A DNA stretch of 64,000 bases from Zoroaster sp. YZ-2022 (GCA_029582265.1 CM055828.1:29570459-29634458), one strand, 5' to 3'. Shown: positions 10,200-23,983, counted from the first letter of the stretch. Numbers and translations: made by a program. Notes: a model not told the origin generated them from the sequence alone.

Positions 10200-13100
10200 A
10201 AATTCGTATGGATGTTGAGTTTAAAAAGTTTATTTATCGGAAGAGGTCAAATCAATTTTGACAGATAATCGTTTGGGGGCGCTTTACTATTTGTTGTATT
10301 TTTCGGTCAAAAACATTATTTTGAAGATTTTGACTTTAATATATCTATTTTTTCAAAAGGTAGCAAAATCCAATGTCTAAAGCACAATTTATGGTTAGTA
10401 TTCATATACTGGGCAATAAAATACTCATAAACCAAAACAAGAGAAACAAATTGTCAATAAACATTTTAACGTAACGGAGGCATCATTGGCTTCACTAAAT
10501 GCATTAGAAGTAGTCACATGACCACAATTTTGTTCAGATCAGTGCATGGAAGTTGACAACAATCCCCCAAACAAGTATTCAATGTCTTACAGCGAGTATC
10601 TAAAAAACGATATATTCAAGATTAACGATGCCATGGCACCCATGAACACCCCACATCGATTATTTTGGTATGAGGGGGTCCTATAGAAAAAATGAAAACG
10701 TTAAGACAATTTGATCGTGATCGGTCGAGGCATTAAGTGGATATCATTATTAAAACATCAAATTAATTGGAAGGCATTTTGTGTCCCCTGGGTCATATAA
10801 CAAGTTCGATTTCGATGTTTGTTTACTTCCTAAGATCAGGAGATCAACTTGACAGTAATATAGTTTACTTTTTTGTAATCCTACAGGGGTGCTACCTTTG
10901 TTTCTGTTTCTGTTAATTTAATGTAAATTTGTGTTTATTTGTTTTTCTACCTGTGAAATCAATAAATGAAATGAAATGAAAAAAATGATTTATATGATTT
11001 TGTCAAGTCACTGCTTAGAGGATGTCTAATGATTTCATTGCTACACATTTCAATTATTTAAAATACAAACTGATGATTTATATTTGACTATTAAGAATTT
11101 GATTTCCCCAACAATAATCATGGCAAATTGGACTTAGACGCAATGTTACCATTGACACCTTCAATCACTTGTATGCTATTCTGTAAATAAAATATAGATT
11201 TGAATCATTTGATCATGTACTGTTTTTGAAGCGAGTATTTATTAAACTAATGCCATAGTAAAAGGTACAGTAACAACGGAAAATAACTGTTTTAAGTTTC
11301 CAATTTCAAGTTCAATATTTGTATATCATATGTGTATAAATTATGAACAATATCTATTCAAAAGGCTACATACAAGCATACCAAATGAAGTTCCATCCTT
11401 TAGACAAGAGTTGTTTACCCATCAGCCCTAAATGCTAGTATTTAGATGGTAATTATAATCTTTTGTTATTTTTCTACATTTAATTAATGATTGTTTTGTT
11501 TTTGATTTATACATTTAGAATTCTAATTAAAGGCAGTATACACTTTGGGTAAAATGAAAGGCATCCATACATTTTACAAATTAACCCAATCAAGCCTGAT
11601 TTTTGTTTTGCGTTCTCACTGGGGGGGGGGGGGCACATTGTGCCTCCATCCTACGCATTTTTGATTCACAAAATGCATCGGAACTGATCAAATTACTGCA
11701 ACGAATCTCAAAACACATATTCAATTATACAGTATCAAAAATCTAATATTTAGTACTACCACTAAAAAGTGGAAATTTAATTAGACCTGTTCAAAATAAA
11801 CGGTGGCCATGGCAACCATGTATACTCGTTGATTTGGGTATGAGGGGGTTATTATAAAGTATATCATAGTGGGCATATTGTGCTCCAGGCTTGATATAGT
11901 TCAGATATATGTACAGAAACCAAACCGTGAAAGTTTCAGATTATTTCTTGGTGTCGAATAGGAGAAAATAGTGAACATTCAAATTATTTGTCTTCATTCT
12001 GATGTGAAAATGGCTCATCATATTGGAATTTTTCTCGTTGTATTCCCGTTTTCTCGAAAATGTCAGCCGGAACAATTTATCATGACGTTTGGTACCAATA
12101 CATTTGAAAACCAAATAAGCTTTTAGATAATAATTCACGCAGTTTCTTTTCAGGTAATTACCAATGGTAAACACACCCCTTAAACATTGATTCAATTACC
12201 ACATTTGTGTGTCTCTTTATTAAAGATAGTGATTTACTTTTGCCATTGACTCTTAAAACTTATCATTATTTCATGGTATTTATCTTGTTCTTCCTAGCGA
12301 CATAATATTTTTCATGATCAAGTTTCAACGTTGTGTATTAATGTTAAACAGACAATGAGAGTAAGGATCATCAATATACTCAGAAAGCTTATAACGATTA
12401 ATGAGTCCAATAATTTATCGAGTATAAGACATGAGATATAGGCTTACTTCACAGAATGTATTGATACAAAAGTGGTTTTAGGATTAAATATGACCTTATT
12501 CATGTGGGTTAATTTTAAATAAACGAATTGTTTGACAAAGTCCATGATGATGTTTACCTAACCGGGAAAAACACTTGCCTAATGAGAATTTACTGGGCAG
12601 CTATTGAGAAGTATATTGATATACTACTGTTCATAATATTTTCGAGTTCAACACATTGTTGTCAGTTATGCAGTAAAGCTTTGGTAATTTAAATAAAGAA
12701 TACATATGGTCTCAAAAATTCTCTGTTACTGGTCATAGGTCGGCTTCAAAATCGGTGTCGGGACGCGTTTTTTAATTTTGTTTAATGTATTATTTATTTA
12801 TTTATTTATTTATAAATTTTTAATTTATTTTTTGCCAACAAGCGAAATACGCGATACATGTATACGCGGTTATTGGAACCAGATCAAATTTCCCATCCAC
12901 AAAGTATGGTGGCTAAGAGAGGCCAGACACATCAGGCAAACGTTCATAGTCATACCCCTATGCGAACATTTGTTTTAATTGTTAGAGGTATTCCCTCATT
13001 GTTCAGGTTCCTTTTCGCAGTTTTTTTTAAATCCATTATATAAATGTAAATTTATATTGTTCAATAAATTTCGCTGCGTGAAATATGCGTTTTTATTTCC

Positions 13101-13549
13101 GTTCTTTAAAATATAAATTACCCTTTGGTAATGTTGGCAAATAATGTTTCGGTTAGAAGAATGCTTAGCCTATTTTCTTTGAATCAAGATATACATGATC
13201 GTAAATCCTGTGGGGGCGGGAGGGGGGTGACGTTATATAAACCCCCAACCTCTTGTCCAGGGGAGATGATCCTATCGATACATTTTGTAGGTCCAGTAAA
13301 TAAAAAATTACTCTTTTATAGAACTTTTTAATATCATTTTGAAAAACGGGCCTACCATTGTTATCAGTGTTGAACAATTAATTTCCCACAAATATTATCA
13401 AGTTCCCAAATTGCTTCTCAAATTGGAAAAAAAACTTCAGAGATCTCCCTAAATTTTCCAGATTTTTTGGAAAATGTTCCTCAAATTTCAAAAAAAATTC
13501 CAACACTCCAACATGTTTTATACCATCATTATCATTACACATATTAAAG
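10200..13549. other. Intergenic region with degenerate repeats, no gene seen
   Basis: No coding exon is recognised. It contains dispersed repeat pieces with TATGAGGGGGT at about 10670 and 11836, a stretch ending in AATAAATGAAATGAAATGAA at about 10960-10980 that looks like the tail of a retroposed element, a G-tract at 11622-11634, and TTTATTTA runs at 12790-12815. Short open frames here lack codon or domain signal. Confidence 0.5.
10415..10420 (+). terminator. Candidate polyadenylation signal
   Basis: The first AATAAA after the receptor stop codon, about 475 bases downstream. Another lies at about 10454. This is placement only; no transcript evidence. Confidence 0.3.
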
Positions 13550-14070
13550 GGACACTATCGTCATCTTTAAACTAGGACACCGATTACATACCTTGCTGAA
13601 AGTCTGCTCTGATCATGACGATACTGTCCCTTTAAGTCTCATGTAAATCTTTGATCAATCACCATGAGGTTGTGTTCATTATAGATTGCAGTGTTGCATA
13701 TCGATTCCATGCCTTGTTGAAAGTCTGCTCTGATCATGACGATACTGTCCCTTTAAGTCTCATGTAAATCTTTGATCAATCACCATGAGGTTGTGTTCAT
13801 TATAGATTGCAGTGTTGCATATCGATTCCATGCCTTGTTGAAAGTCTGCTCTGATCATGACGATACTGTCCCTTTAAGTCTCATGTAAATCTTTGATTAA
13901 TTAACATGAGGTTGTGTTCATTATAGATTGCAGTGTTGCATATCGATTCCATGCCTTGTTGAAAGTCTGCTCTGATCATGACGATACTGTCCCTTTAAGT
14001 CTCATGTAAATCTTTGATCAATCACCATGAGGTTGTGTTCATTATAGATTGCAGTGTTGCATATCGATGG
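13550..14070. repeat. 121-bp tandem array built on an AAAGGGACA MITE
   Basis: It starts with a MITE end (AAAGGGACACTATCGTCA). The junction GATACTGTCCCTTTAAGTC then recurs at about 13623, 13744, 13865 and 13986, a period of 121 bases over four copies. Each unit holds one MITE terminus plus unique DNA, so the element and its flank were amplified together. Confidence 0.85.
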
Positions 14071-14079
14071 ACAAAAATG

Positions 14080-16470
14080 GTATTTTGAATATTTTGGATA
14101 GAGACAGTGGCGAAACTAGGATTTTCAAAGAGGAGGGAAGGAGGGGGGGAAGAAACGAAATGAGGTTAAACCTATGAATATCTTCTCTCTTGGAAGGAAT
14201 TGTGAGTTAAGCAATTGTTGCGGAGTAAATGAGTGAACAGGTTATGCACTCATACTTTTGGAATATGTCAACATTGTCTGCGAATGTATTAATAAAAACA
14301 ACCCGATCCGAGTTCATTGGAACATACAAATTAATAATATAGGGATGAACATGTTAAAAATGACAATTATGCATTTTCGTTAATCCAAATGTTTTGGGAG
14401 TTAAATTATATCTTATATCATTGCAGAATGCGGTTTTATTTTAGAGAGGGATGTTTGACCCCTCCCTCATACATTCCGCTTCAATGAAAGGTAAAATGAC
14501 TAATGGAGCGGAAATGACATTCGTGTGGAATATTTTAGTAAGTTTCTGTTTCAGCTAGCTAGGTTGGTACTCATATGACCTTTGATCCCGTTGATGTTGC
14601 TGGTCTTATCCGACGACAGCGGCTCAATTATGATGATTGTTTGTTTAAATTCGTTTTTCAAAAGCCGTTGATTATCACAACCTACTTTAAATGATCAAGA
14701 TATATGTAAAGAAAATAAAGATGTATATTCCGTGTGAATTCTTATTTTCCTGTCTTTCCTTGTAGAAATAAAGTAAATAATGCATTTCAAATAAACATAT
14801 ATGAGGAAGTATGATAAATTCATTTCTGGAGAAAAACATGCCACATTTATTGCTTCGGTCAATTATACTTTATAGTAAAAAAGTGATTTTCTTCCTTTTA
14901 CAATGGAAATAAAAACGCACCGATAAAAGATAAATAAATAAAAATGTCAGTTGAACAGCAAAACAGGTGGAATAGGCCTTGGCGTATGCATCTTTAATCT
15001 AGACCGCAGAGGGCAGTATTTTAGGATGTCGGCACAGAGAGCCTCAAAATCCGACTGTGTTCAGGATGTTGGTTCAGAGCTAGACGCGATTGATTCTATG
15101 TTGAACATCACAGACGATGTGACCAATGGCATCACAATGATCACATGTTTACAAAACAACCCCATAAGTCAAACTGCGCCGGGCACAAAATGTACACTGG
15201 TCTATGACAAGAAACTATCAAATCTGATTCTAACAAAAAATCTGGCACTAACATTACATCTCATATGTTATTAATATAAACTAAATTATTGATTTTATAT
15301 GGAGTACAAACTCATGAAACAAACTGTGAACCACACTCGTTCTAGTCAACAAATAACCAGAAAACAGGTGTTTCAAGTTTTCATGATTTTTTTCATGGGA
15401 ACTGTTAAAAAGTTACTCGCATTATGCTTTGTGTGATCCCTTGACATTCTGAATGTTCTGATGTTTTTACTACCGAGATTTTACTACCGAGATTTGAAAT
15501 ATCATTTCTTATATGATGGTACCTTAGATTCCAGGCTGCTAAAAACATAATAAATGGTCTCGGTCTTGGATGTTGTGGTCTCAATTACAACACTATCAAT
15601 TATATGTGCCTCAGTGAAATTATGATTGATGGAACACGCGATGTATACACGCTTAACGAACGTTGCGCATGGAGGATGCGCTTGGTAATTCCCAGTATGT
15701 TTGTACGTGTAAAATTGTACTATTAATATTTGGGAAGCCGACATCATAATCATTTTGTGAACCTACCGTCATTTTCATTAATTTTCAGTATTTGTAGTCA
15801 AAAAGATATAACCAAACCAAAGTGTGTTAACGCTCGATAAAACAGTTAAATATGTAAGTGTGATTAATAAAATTATTAATAACATGATGTACCTCTAGTG
15901 CCACTCTGTACATGCGCTCTGGACACTTCTATAGTCTCCAAAATGACGGCTTTGTCTACGGTTATGGCTAGATCACTGTTTCTTCCTATACTTCAGCATT
16001 GTCGCTGTAGCCAATAGCCATTGATATCGCATAAAACGTACCGTAAGCTATTTTCAAGGCATCCCCCAAAATGTCCATATGTTTTAATGTTACCAAATAA
16101 AACAACTATAACATTATCCACAGTTATTTTACCATAAATATGCCACCCAATTATTTTTTAAAGTAAAATATATCGGATTTATTTGCCTTGTTTGAAAATA
16201 CAGTCAAATTTGTGACACTTGATATTTGCACCAACCTAAGTTCATAATATGATCACTCATCACGCCTGGGGCCGTAGTAAAACACAAATTATCATGACAG
16301 CATATTCTTAATTGTCATTATCATTTTCATGGTCTTAGTGATACACCAAATGAATGATGACATTCAATAACCCATTCGAAAGTCTATAATGCCATATGTA
16401 CCATATGCAGGAAATATGGCAATTTAGTTAATGAATTCTAGATCAAAATGCGCACGTGCGGAACAACCTG
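14080..16470. other. Intergenic region, no recognised gene
   Basis: It is AT-rich with no exon of a known family. An open frame at 14951-15274 (107 codons, starting MNSKTGGIGLGVCIF) has no recognisable domain, and nothing around it suggests a gene. From about 16020 there are pieces of a repeat also present at 19310-19510 and 19730-19880 (CATTCAATAACCCATTTGAA, GCGCACGTGCGGAACAACC). Confidence 0.45.
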
Positions 16471-16472
16471 TC

Positions 16473-16893
16473 GTCGCGATCCGCAGAGCAGGGCATGGAA
16501 TCGGTGTTCTAGTTTAAGATGGACACAGTGCACTGTGGGGTATTATTTTCAGTCACTGAGCTGGTTAATCTAAAACTAGCACTACGATTCCATGCCCTGT
16601 TCATAGTGACGATCCGCAGAGCAGGGCATGGAATCGGTGTTCTAGTTTAAGATGGACACAGTGCACTGTGGGGTATTATTTTCAGTCACTGAGCTGGTTA
16701 ATCTAAAACTAGCACTACGATTCCATGCCCTGTTCATAGTGACGATCAGGCCGCAGAGCAGGGCATGGAATCGGTGTTCTAGTTTAAGATGGACACAGTG
16801 CACTGTGGGGTATTATTTTCAGTCACTGAGCTGGTTAATCTAAAACTAGCACTACGATTCCATGCCCTGTTCATAGTGACGATACTGTCCCTT
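16473..16893. repeat. Threefold tandem MITE (AAAGGGACA family)
   Basis: The palindromic unit from GGGCATGGAATCGGTGTTCT to CTACGATTCCATGCCCTGTT occurs three times with a period of about 129-134 bases, joined by CGATCCGCAGAGCA linkers. The outer right end ACGATACTGTCCCTTT is a normal MITE terminus. Open frames across it are an artefact of the repeat. Confidence 0.85.
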
Positions 16894-16964
16894 TGATACA
16901 TCTTTGAGAAGGGCGGGCGTCAAGTTGAAAAAGTCCAAACACTGGTGTACATTATGGGACCGAA

Positions 16965-17048
16965 GACACAATGGGCCGGACATACTGGGCCTTCGGACAC
17001 AATGGGTCAGACATAATGGGCCTGCGAACACAATGGGTCAGACATAAT
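16965..17048. repeat. Short tandem repeat, ACACAATGGG
   Basis: Roughly 31-base units of the form GACACAATGGGTCAGACATAATGGGCC, about two and a half copies, each with two related halves. No function seen. Confidence 0.55.
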
Positions 17049-17454
17049 ACAGATATCTGCAAACCCGGCAGAATCTTCTAACGTGTCATAGCTTTTAAAA
17101 GTGTATACCTTAAAATGCATTATGTTTAAACATTTACAGACACATGATTGAGGTCAGAACATAGAGATCCAGAAGAGATATTGGTCAACATACAATCGGT
17201 ACCTAGTTAAATTCAACGAAACATCCAGGATTTAGATCATGACTTGCAAGTTGTTGGTATACAAGTTTAAAGGAAATGACCAGTACACAGACTGTGAAAT
17301 CAACAAGGGAGAGAAACGCCAAGAAATCACTGGGATTCGATCGCAAAGATGGCACGCGTCTACGCTACATGTTATCATCCTTATCAGTAACGGTGGCTGA
17401 ATGCGTTTGAAAGTTGGATGGAAGGGGGGGGGGGGGGGGACACACACAAATCCA

Positions 17455-17640
17455 AACCAGTGAGTGGAGCGATCCAGCGAGCAAAGCTTAAGGACCCCAG
17501 GAGAATTATGCATTCAGGAGGCTCTGTGTGGGCATTTGTGCGCTATTTCAGCTTTTAAATTTGTTTTAATTTTGTATATATAGGCCTTCAGTCCAATCCA
17601 GCTACCGTGGCCGCCTTGAAATCTTGACAGAGGCCATATG
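17455..17640. repeat. Dispersed repeat, left of the LINE
   Basis: A block with ATTCAGGAGGCTCTGTGTG and CTTCAGTCCAATCCAGCTAC. It recurs at 18570-18735 on the other side of the LINE and partly at 19930-20050. Its two copies bracket the LINE, so the region may be a transposon split by later insertion. Confidence 0.6.
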
Positions 17641-17664
17641 CTGTCCGCGGTGAAAAGCATTATG

Positions 17665-18515
17665 CAATAATAATAATAATAATAATAATAGACATTTGTA
17701 AAGCGCCTAATGCCAAAGCCTCTAAGCGCATACGTGGGGGAAAAAAAAGCATAGAAAAATACAATGAGAGAGAACAAGATTACAAATAAGCACATTCAAA
17801 CAAATGAGTTTTTAACAGAGATTTAAAACGGTTCACAGAACTAGATTGGCGAATATGCACGGGTAGATTGTTCCATAACATTGGTGCAGCGTAAGAGAAA
17901 GACCTTTCTCCATAAAATTTGGTAGAAGCCCGTGTAGATGAAGCAAGCAATGCCTGTTGAGATGACCTTAAAGTCCGAGTAGGAGTATAACGGTGAACAA
18001 GTTCAGATAAATAAGATGGAGCTTGACCCATTTGTGCTTTGAAAGTTAACAGAAGAATTTTGTAAATTGTGCGCATCTTAACCGGGAGCCAGTGCAAATC
18101 CATTAATACTGGTGTAACATGGTGAGAGCGAGGTAAACAAGAAACGAGGCGAGCAGCAGTGTTTTGTACACGTTGGATTTTTGAGAGTTCTTTATCTGGG
18201 AGTCCGTACAGAAGGGAGTTGCAGAAATCAAGTCTAGAAGTGACAAATGCGTGAACAAGACGAAGAGTAGTGGCATCATCCAGGTAGCGACGAATTTGAC
18301 CTATTTTTCTGATTGCCACGAGAGCTGCTTTACACACATTATCAACATGTCTACTCATGCGTAAAGAAGAGTCCATAATCACACCAAGATTTCGGGCAGC
18401 ATCAGATGGTACAATAACGGACTGGCCAATATTTAAAGTAGGAGGTGGTGTGTTTTTTGTATACCGAGAACTTAAAAATAATGGTAGGGGGGGGGGGGGA
18501 GGTTGCCCCAACGAA
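17665..18515 (-). mobile_element. LINE 3' end, CR1/L2-like reverse transcriptase C-terminus
   Basis: An uninterrupted minus-strand frame (18511 to 17780, 243 codons) encodes the C-terminal part of a non-LTR reverse transcriptase. Diagnostic words are ARNLGVIMDSSL, TSRLDFCNSLLYGLP, IQRVQNTAARLV and LHWLPV. Its 3' end, at 17668-17690 on the plus strand, is a run of AAT/ATT triplets, a tail type used by L2/CR1-like LINEs. The element is 5'-truncated, so it cannot move by itself, but the intact frame suggests a fairly recent insertion. Confidence 0.88.
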
Positions 18516-18569
18516 TTTTTCCTTCATTGGAGGTGGCCAAAGCGAGCTCATGGTGTAGAGTCTGGAGCC

Positions 18570-18735
18570 CGCTTAGGGACCCCGGGAGAATTTTGCATTC
18601 AGGAGGCTCTGTGTGGGCATTTGTGTGCTATTTCAGCATTTACAATGTTATTTTATTTGTTTTAATTTAGTATAGATAGGCCTTCAGTCCAATCCAGCTA
18701 CCGTGACCGCCTTGAAATCTTGACAAAGAGGCCAT
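18570..18735. repeat. Dispersed repeat, right of the LINE
   Basis: Second copy of the block at 17455-17640 in the same orientation, with about 90 percent identity by eye over ATTCAGGAGGCTCTGTGTG to CTTGAAATCTTGACA. Confidence 0.6.
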
Positions 18736-18749
18736 AAATTATGCTGTAG

Positions 18750-21499
18750 CTACAATCACGGACAAAACTATTGGGACACATATATCCCCCAGCTTCCAAG
18801 TACAATGATGAGTGCTACTTGTGTATTTAACTTTTACTTTTGAATCTTTCAATTTACGCAGGGAAACGCATGATGCGACACACTAGATAGGGGGTTGGGT
18901 GCTTGATTTTGTAGCTGACCAATTTTCAGCCACTATTGCCCCTCTGTACATGCAATCTTGACACTTCTATGCAATTCAACAGACTCCAGTCTGGTTCTTC
19001 TGGGCCCATGATAATGTGCAGGGGACTTTGTTCAGCAGTATACAAGAGAAACTTTGATGATTTTCTTAGAAGTTTGAGTTTTCAGCAGGGACACGGCCCT
19101 ACATCGTGTAAACAATCCATCCAATAGATTATAACATTCAATAACCCATTTGAAAGTCTATAATGTCATCAGCAAGTAATATGGCACTTAGTTAATGAAT
19201 TTCTGTTCAAATTGCGCAATTTGAGAGGAGGGAAATAGGCATGACGGCAAACACCGTTTTTGCTAGATTCTCAGAAAGAAATAATTTTTAATTTGCATTA
19301 AATGTGTTTGTTTGATGCATTACTTTTTTGATCATAAGACAAACAAAACCTTCAATGCATTTATGATTACTAAGATTATTATTGCAGAACATGTTAGCAA
19401 AATAAAGTTGTAAAATGATATCGCATAAATCGTACCGTAGGCTACTTTCCAAATATGTCCATGTTCAATGTTACTAAATTTATTAAACAACTACAACATT
19501 ATCCACAATAAATAAGTAGGATTTGGTTGCTACCTTGTTTTGAAAATAAAGCCAAATTTGTGACACTATTGATGCACCCACTGTCGTAGCCACGGGGTTG
19601 GTAGTTCAACCCCCCTCCATGGCCCTGCCAATTTTCTTTTATTAAAAAAAAATAAAAAGGAAATAAAAAGAATACGAAGAGCAAATGTCGCATAAAGTGT
19701 TTTTTATTTTTAATATTTTTTTCGTCATTATCATTTTCATGGTCGTGTAAGCGATACACCAAATGAATTATGACATTCAATAACCCATTTGAAAGTCTAT
19801 AATGCCATATGTATCATATGCAAGAGATGTGGCAATTTAGTTAATGAATTTTAGATCAAAATGCGCACGTGCGGAACAACCTGTCAATGAGTCAATTTAT
19901 TGAGTTCATTTTGGAAAACGATTTCTTAATCTTTATCAGTGAGCAAAGCGAGCTGATGGCGTATAATCCCAGGGCCCTTAAGCGGTCCCCGGGAAAAGTT
20001 TTCATTCAGGAGGCTCTGTGTGAGCATTTGTGAGCTATTTTAGCTCATAAATATTTAAGTATTTTTTTTATTTTTATTTTTATTTTTTTTAAATAACTAC
20101 CGAAAAGTCTCCAAAATAAATATTAAGTTGACAGTGCTACGGTACGAATCCATGTCATGTCCTACATGTAATCATTCCCCAGGCCTACCCCAACTCAACC
20201 TGAGCCAAAAAATGTATCAATAAATAAAAAATCATTTGGGTTTAAAACAATAATTTGTATACAAAAAAATCTTGAGAAATTTCAAAACCCTTTTAGAATA
20301 CAGTTTTGAACATTTACGGAAATTTGTGAACATTAACGGAAATGTTTGAAAACTTAGGTTTAGAGAATCATTAAGTCCACTGCTTACAAACAAAAATGCT
20401 CAAGGCTAAATGTATAAAAGTGGTTCAAAAATGTGGGGGGGGGGGTCACACCACACCCCCACACCCCACTTCCGCCGCCGGTGCTTCTCACGATAACCCC
20501 CATGCGTTAAGTTTCAGCTCCATCCAGTCATATTGGAAACAATATCAACATTTGCGATTCTGGGCGGTAAGGATAGACCTGTCACCCTGAATCCCCAAAC
20601 CCCTCCCTCAACACTCAGCCTATGGGGATGCAACGCAGCGCCTTGAATGCCATGAACTTCGGATGTGGAAGAAACAGGTGACAACATACACGTGTAACAG
20701 GTACACCAATTATAAATAGCTTATGACGTCAGCCTATTACAGTAATGAGTTGATCGGGCCCAGCACTCCATGTATCAATGTTGATTGTTAATTCTATCAT
20801 AACCATTATATCAGTTTATCGCCCCATGATCGCACGGACAATAAACTAGATCTGATTTACATGAGAGACACTATTAACTGAACCGGACATAGGATAAACA
20901 TCTTACATCTTACATCTTAGTGATTCTTGAATCAGAATATCTACAGTTTCAAGGTAAGTGGGCAATTACTATTATTATTTACAAGGAAATTTAAATTTGG
21001 ATAATGGTCATAGTATTGTGAAAATGTTAGTACATTAATTTTTTCATGTAATGAGCTTATACGCCATTGTTATTGATAAGCTTAATATTTGGGTTTAAGA
21101 TGGAAATTATTTGTATATATCTTATTCCGTCTGTCATGTTCACCAAATAATAATAAAAATTTAATGATAATAAATATACGCATTATATTTCCCTGTTTTA
21201 AGTATTATTTACGGCACAAATTAGTTTTGCATTAAATTGCAGAAATACAGAGGTATACTTTTCAAAATTCTAACAATTGGTAAAGTGTTCATATAATTAA
21301 TTTATATCAATGCTTCAAATGGTGATGTATTATCGGATCATCGTAACATTTGACCTTGGTATGGGTCAATGTTAAGCTACCCCTATGTGATATGTATTTT
21401 GGAAATGGTTTTCATAGAATAACATTGTTTGGATGATTTTGTATCGAAATTAGAACATCTCATTTTGTTACTTATTTTTGCGTTGGTGTCTACATTCGT
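18750..21499. other. Intergenic region of dispersed repeats, no gene seen
   Basis: Repeat pieces lie at 18930-19220, 19725-19880 (CATTCAATAACCC, GCGCACGTGCGG) and 19930-20050. A G-tract is at 20435-20446. From 20700 to 21499 the DNA is AT-rich and looks unique; no exon or RNA gene was recognised. Confidence 0.45.
19310..19510. repeat. Dispersed repeat shared with the minus-strand LRR array
   Basis: Contains ACCTTCAATGCATTTATGAT, AGAACATGTTAGCAAAATAA, GATATCGCATAAA and ACAACTACAACATTATCCAC. Reverse-complement copies occur at about 55255-55450, 55990-56200 and 62600-62830, inside cassette introns, and a partial copy at 16020-16140. It is older than the local duplications of that array. Confidence 0.65.
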
Positions 21500-22078
21500 A
21501 AGGAATATGTAACATTTGTAAGGCCACGGCATCATACAGATCAGACTACGGTATTGCCTGGCGCGTAGCCGGGGGGGAGGAGGGTTGAAGGAGGTTGCAC
21601 CCCTTGAGCCTTTAAGGAATATGTAACATTTGTAAGGCCACGGCATCATAAAGATCAGACTACGGTATTGCCTGGCGCGTAGCCGGGGGGGAGGAGGGTC
21701 GAAAGAGGTTGCACCCCTTGAGCCTTTAAGGAATATGTAACATTTGTAAGGCCACGGCATCATAAAGATCAGACTACGGTATTGCCTGGCGCGTAGCCGG
21801 GGGGAGGAGGGTTGAAGGAGGTTGCACCCCTTGAGCCTTTAAGGAATATGTAACATTTGTAAGGCCACGGCATCATACAGATCAGACTACGGTATTGCCT
21901 GGCGCGTAGCCGGGGGGGGGGGGGGAGGGTTGAAGGAGGTTGCACCCCTTGAGCCTTTAAGGAATATGTAACATTTGTAAGGCCACGGCATCATAAAGAT
22001 CAGACTACGGTATTGCCTGGCGCGTAGCCGGGGGCGGGGGGGGGGGGAGGGTTGAAGGAGGTTGCACCCCTTGAGCCT
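21500..22078. repeat. Five-copy tandem array, about 114-119 bp
   Basis: The unit begins AAGGAATATGTAACATTTG and ends GTTGCACCCCTTGAGCC, with starts at 21500, 21614, 21728, 21841 and 21959. Length differences lie in the G-tract that follows GGCGCGTAGCC. The GGCGCGTAGCCGG word resembles the end of hAT-type MITEs (GTGGCGTAGC). The open frame on the minus strand is a by-product of the repetition. Confidence 0.85.
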
Positions 22079-23924
22079 GTGTTTTTGGTTTGTTTATGTT
22101 TTTTAATACAACAAATTGAAACTAAACATAAACTAAACATACCCTTAAAAGAGAGAGGGACGGGTAGTTGTTCAGGGATCTCAATCTCAATTTCCTAGTT
22201 TTACTTTAAAAATAAAATTATACCAGGCCCGCTGACAAACTGGCAGCTAGAGCCATCAGCGAGTAGAAAACTCTCAATGGCATTAAAGATCAGTGGGTTG
22301 TGAGTTTGGGGAGGTGGGGGAGGTTTGTAGTTGTACCAATTGTTTTTGCAGCCGGGAGGGGAAGGGGGGAACGTGCCCCTGCTCCGCAGTCGGGCACTTT
22401 TTGATACATTGTGTGGAGGTGAATTTTTCAGCAGCACAAGAGAAACCATTATGTTTGATTTTATTAGAAGTTTGAGTTTTCAGCAGAGGACACAACCCTC
22501 CCTCAAGCCAATGGGGGAACGTTCCCGCACGCACCGAATGCTATAGTAAAAACCCTAAATTCCTAGAACTACTCATGAGAGTATTATGAAGCTAAATTGT
22601 CATTATCATTTTCATGATTGTGTACACAATGCACCATATACATTATGATATTCAATAACCCATGTTAAAGTATATTTGCAAGAAATATGGCAATTTTGTT
22701 CATGAATATCAGTTCAAAATGCGTAATTTGGCCAACAATACTATGTAAGTAACAACGAAATTATAGGCGCTGTGTCACATGTAAACGTAAGAGCCCCCCC
22801 CCCCCCGAACCTTAGGATTTTCTGAATTCGAGACGAAAGGGGTTCATGTAAAATTATGTATAAAAATATTTTTTACCTTGAGTCGAGATAATACAATTTA
22901 TGTTGTTTAGTTTCATTATGACATAACCTCTTTTAAAATATTTGCTGGACCCTCTTTATAAACAGAAACCTCGATTGTTGTACACGTCATAGACAACAAA
23001 CAGCCGTACTGGCCTTCAATATCAATGATCGTTCTGTCGATGACGACATATCAAAAGCATCACTGTGGTCTTGTTCTCATTTTGAGGATTTCATTTTATT
23101 CAGATTTCTATACAGTGACGAGCATACACTTATTTTAAGGAAACAAAACGTATGTTTTCAGTTTCAAATTTAGAAAAGCTTTAAACAGCCAATAATCTAT
23201 GATTGTGGAGTGTTTCCTATGATAACTTACGTTTGATTAATCATCATGTTGTTTGATGTCGCAAAGTAAAAATTACCCGAGTTGTACATTATACACGTGT
23301 GTGTACATAATCAATGAACCACAATGATAACCCACGCATCAACCCATGACGAAATGATATAGGATTCTTAGTATAATTGATCAACCTGAATTTTTGATCC
23401 AAACCTTTTGGGAAAAAGTGCAAGAGGTCAATTACAATTCTTTTTATTCTGCAATGGAGTTAAATTACTTCATTTATTCACTCTTAGGCTATATCAAAGC
23501 ATATACCAAAAAAACAATAACATTCAACAATTCTTGCTCTGGTCAATATAACATCTATTTTGATTACATTTTTCCTGAAATCAATATATAATAGGACTTA
23601 TTGATTGCACATCAGATAACATTATTTCAATAGCTGCAATCGTTGAATAGAAATTTACTGTCTATGACTAAAATCTATGACTATTGCATTTTTTGCAATA
23701 ATTTACCGAAATGTGAGATATATCACAATGTCGACATCTTCACTGTTCAGTATTTGTGGGTGCGGGGGGGGGGGGGGGGGCTACGCTGCTGTCTTCACTG
23801 TTCAGTATTTTCATTCAGTTTGGATGCACATAATAACATTTTATTACCAGTGTCTTTACTTACTCGTTAAACTGAAAATGAATTAACAACATAAACATTT
23901 AGTTTCATTTTGTATGCATTTCAG
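22079..23924. other. Region upstream of receptor gene 2, no gene seen
   Basis: It holds more dispersed repeat (22360-22730, including CATTCAATAACCCATG-like sequence near 22650), G/C tracts at about 22795-22806 and 23765-23780, and otherwise AT-rich DNA. The first exon(s) and promoter of gene 2 should lie here or further upstream, but no TATA or initiator element could be supported. Confidence 0.4.
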
Positions 23925-23983
23925 ATTGTAGTTCATCTCTTAAACCATCTCTGACATCAACGGGAAAGGTGGAACGAGAAACC

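Noticed and set aside
14951..15274. 107-codon frame as a possible gene
   Set aside because: No recognisable domain, no supporting neighbours or splice signals; kept only as a note in the region entry.
17780..18511. Host gene of 243 codons on the minus strand
   Set aside because: The sequence is the C-terminal reverse-transcriptase region of a LINE with a simple-repeat tail.
21383..21763. 126-codon repetitive protein on the minus strand
   Set aside because: It follows the tandem array of about 114 bp and contains G-tract-derived proline runs; no domain.
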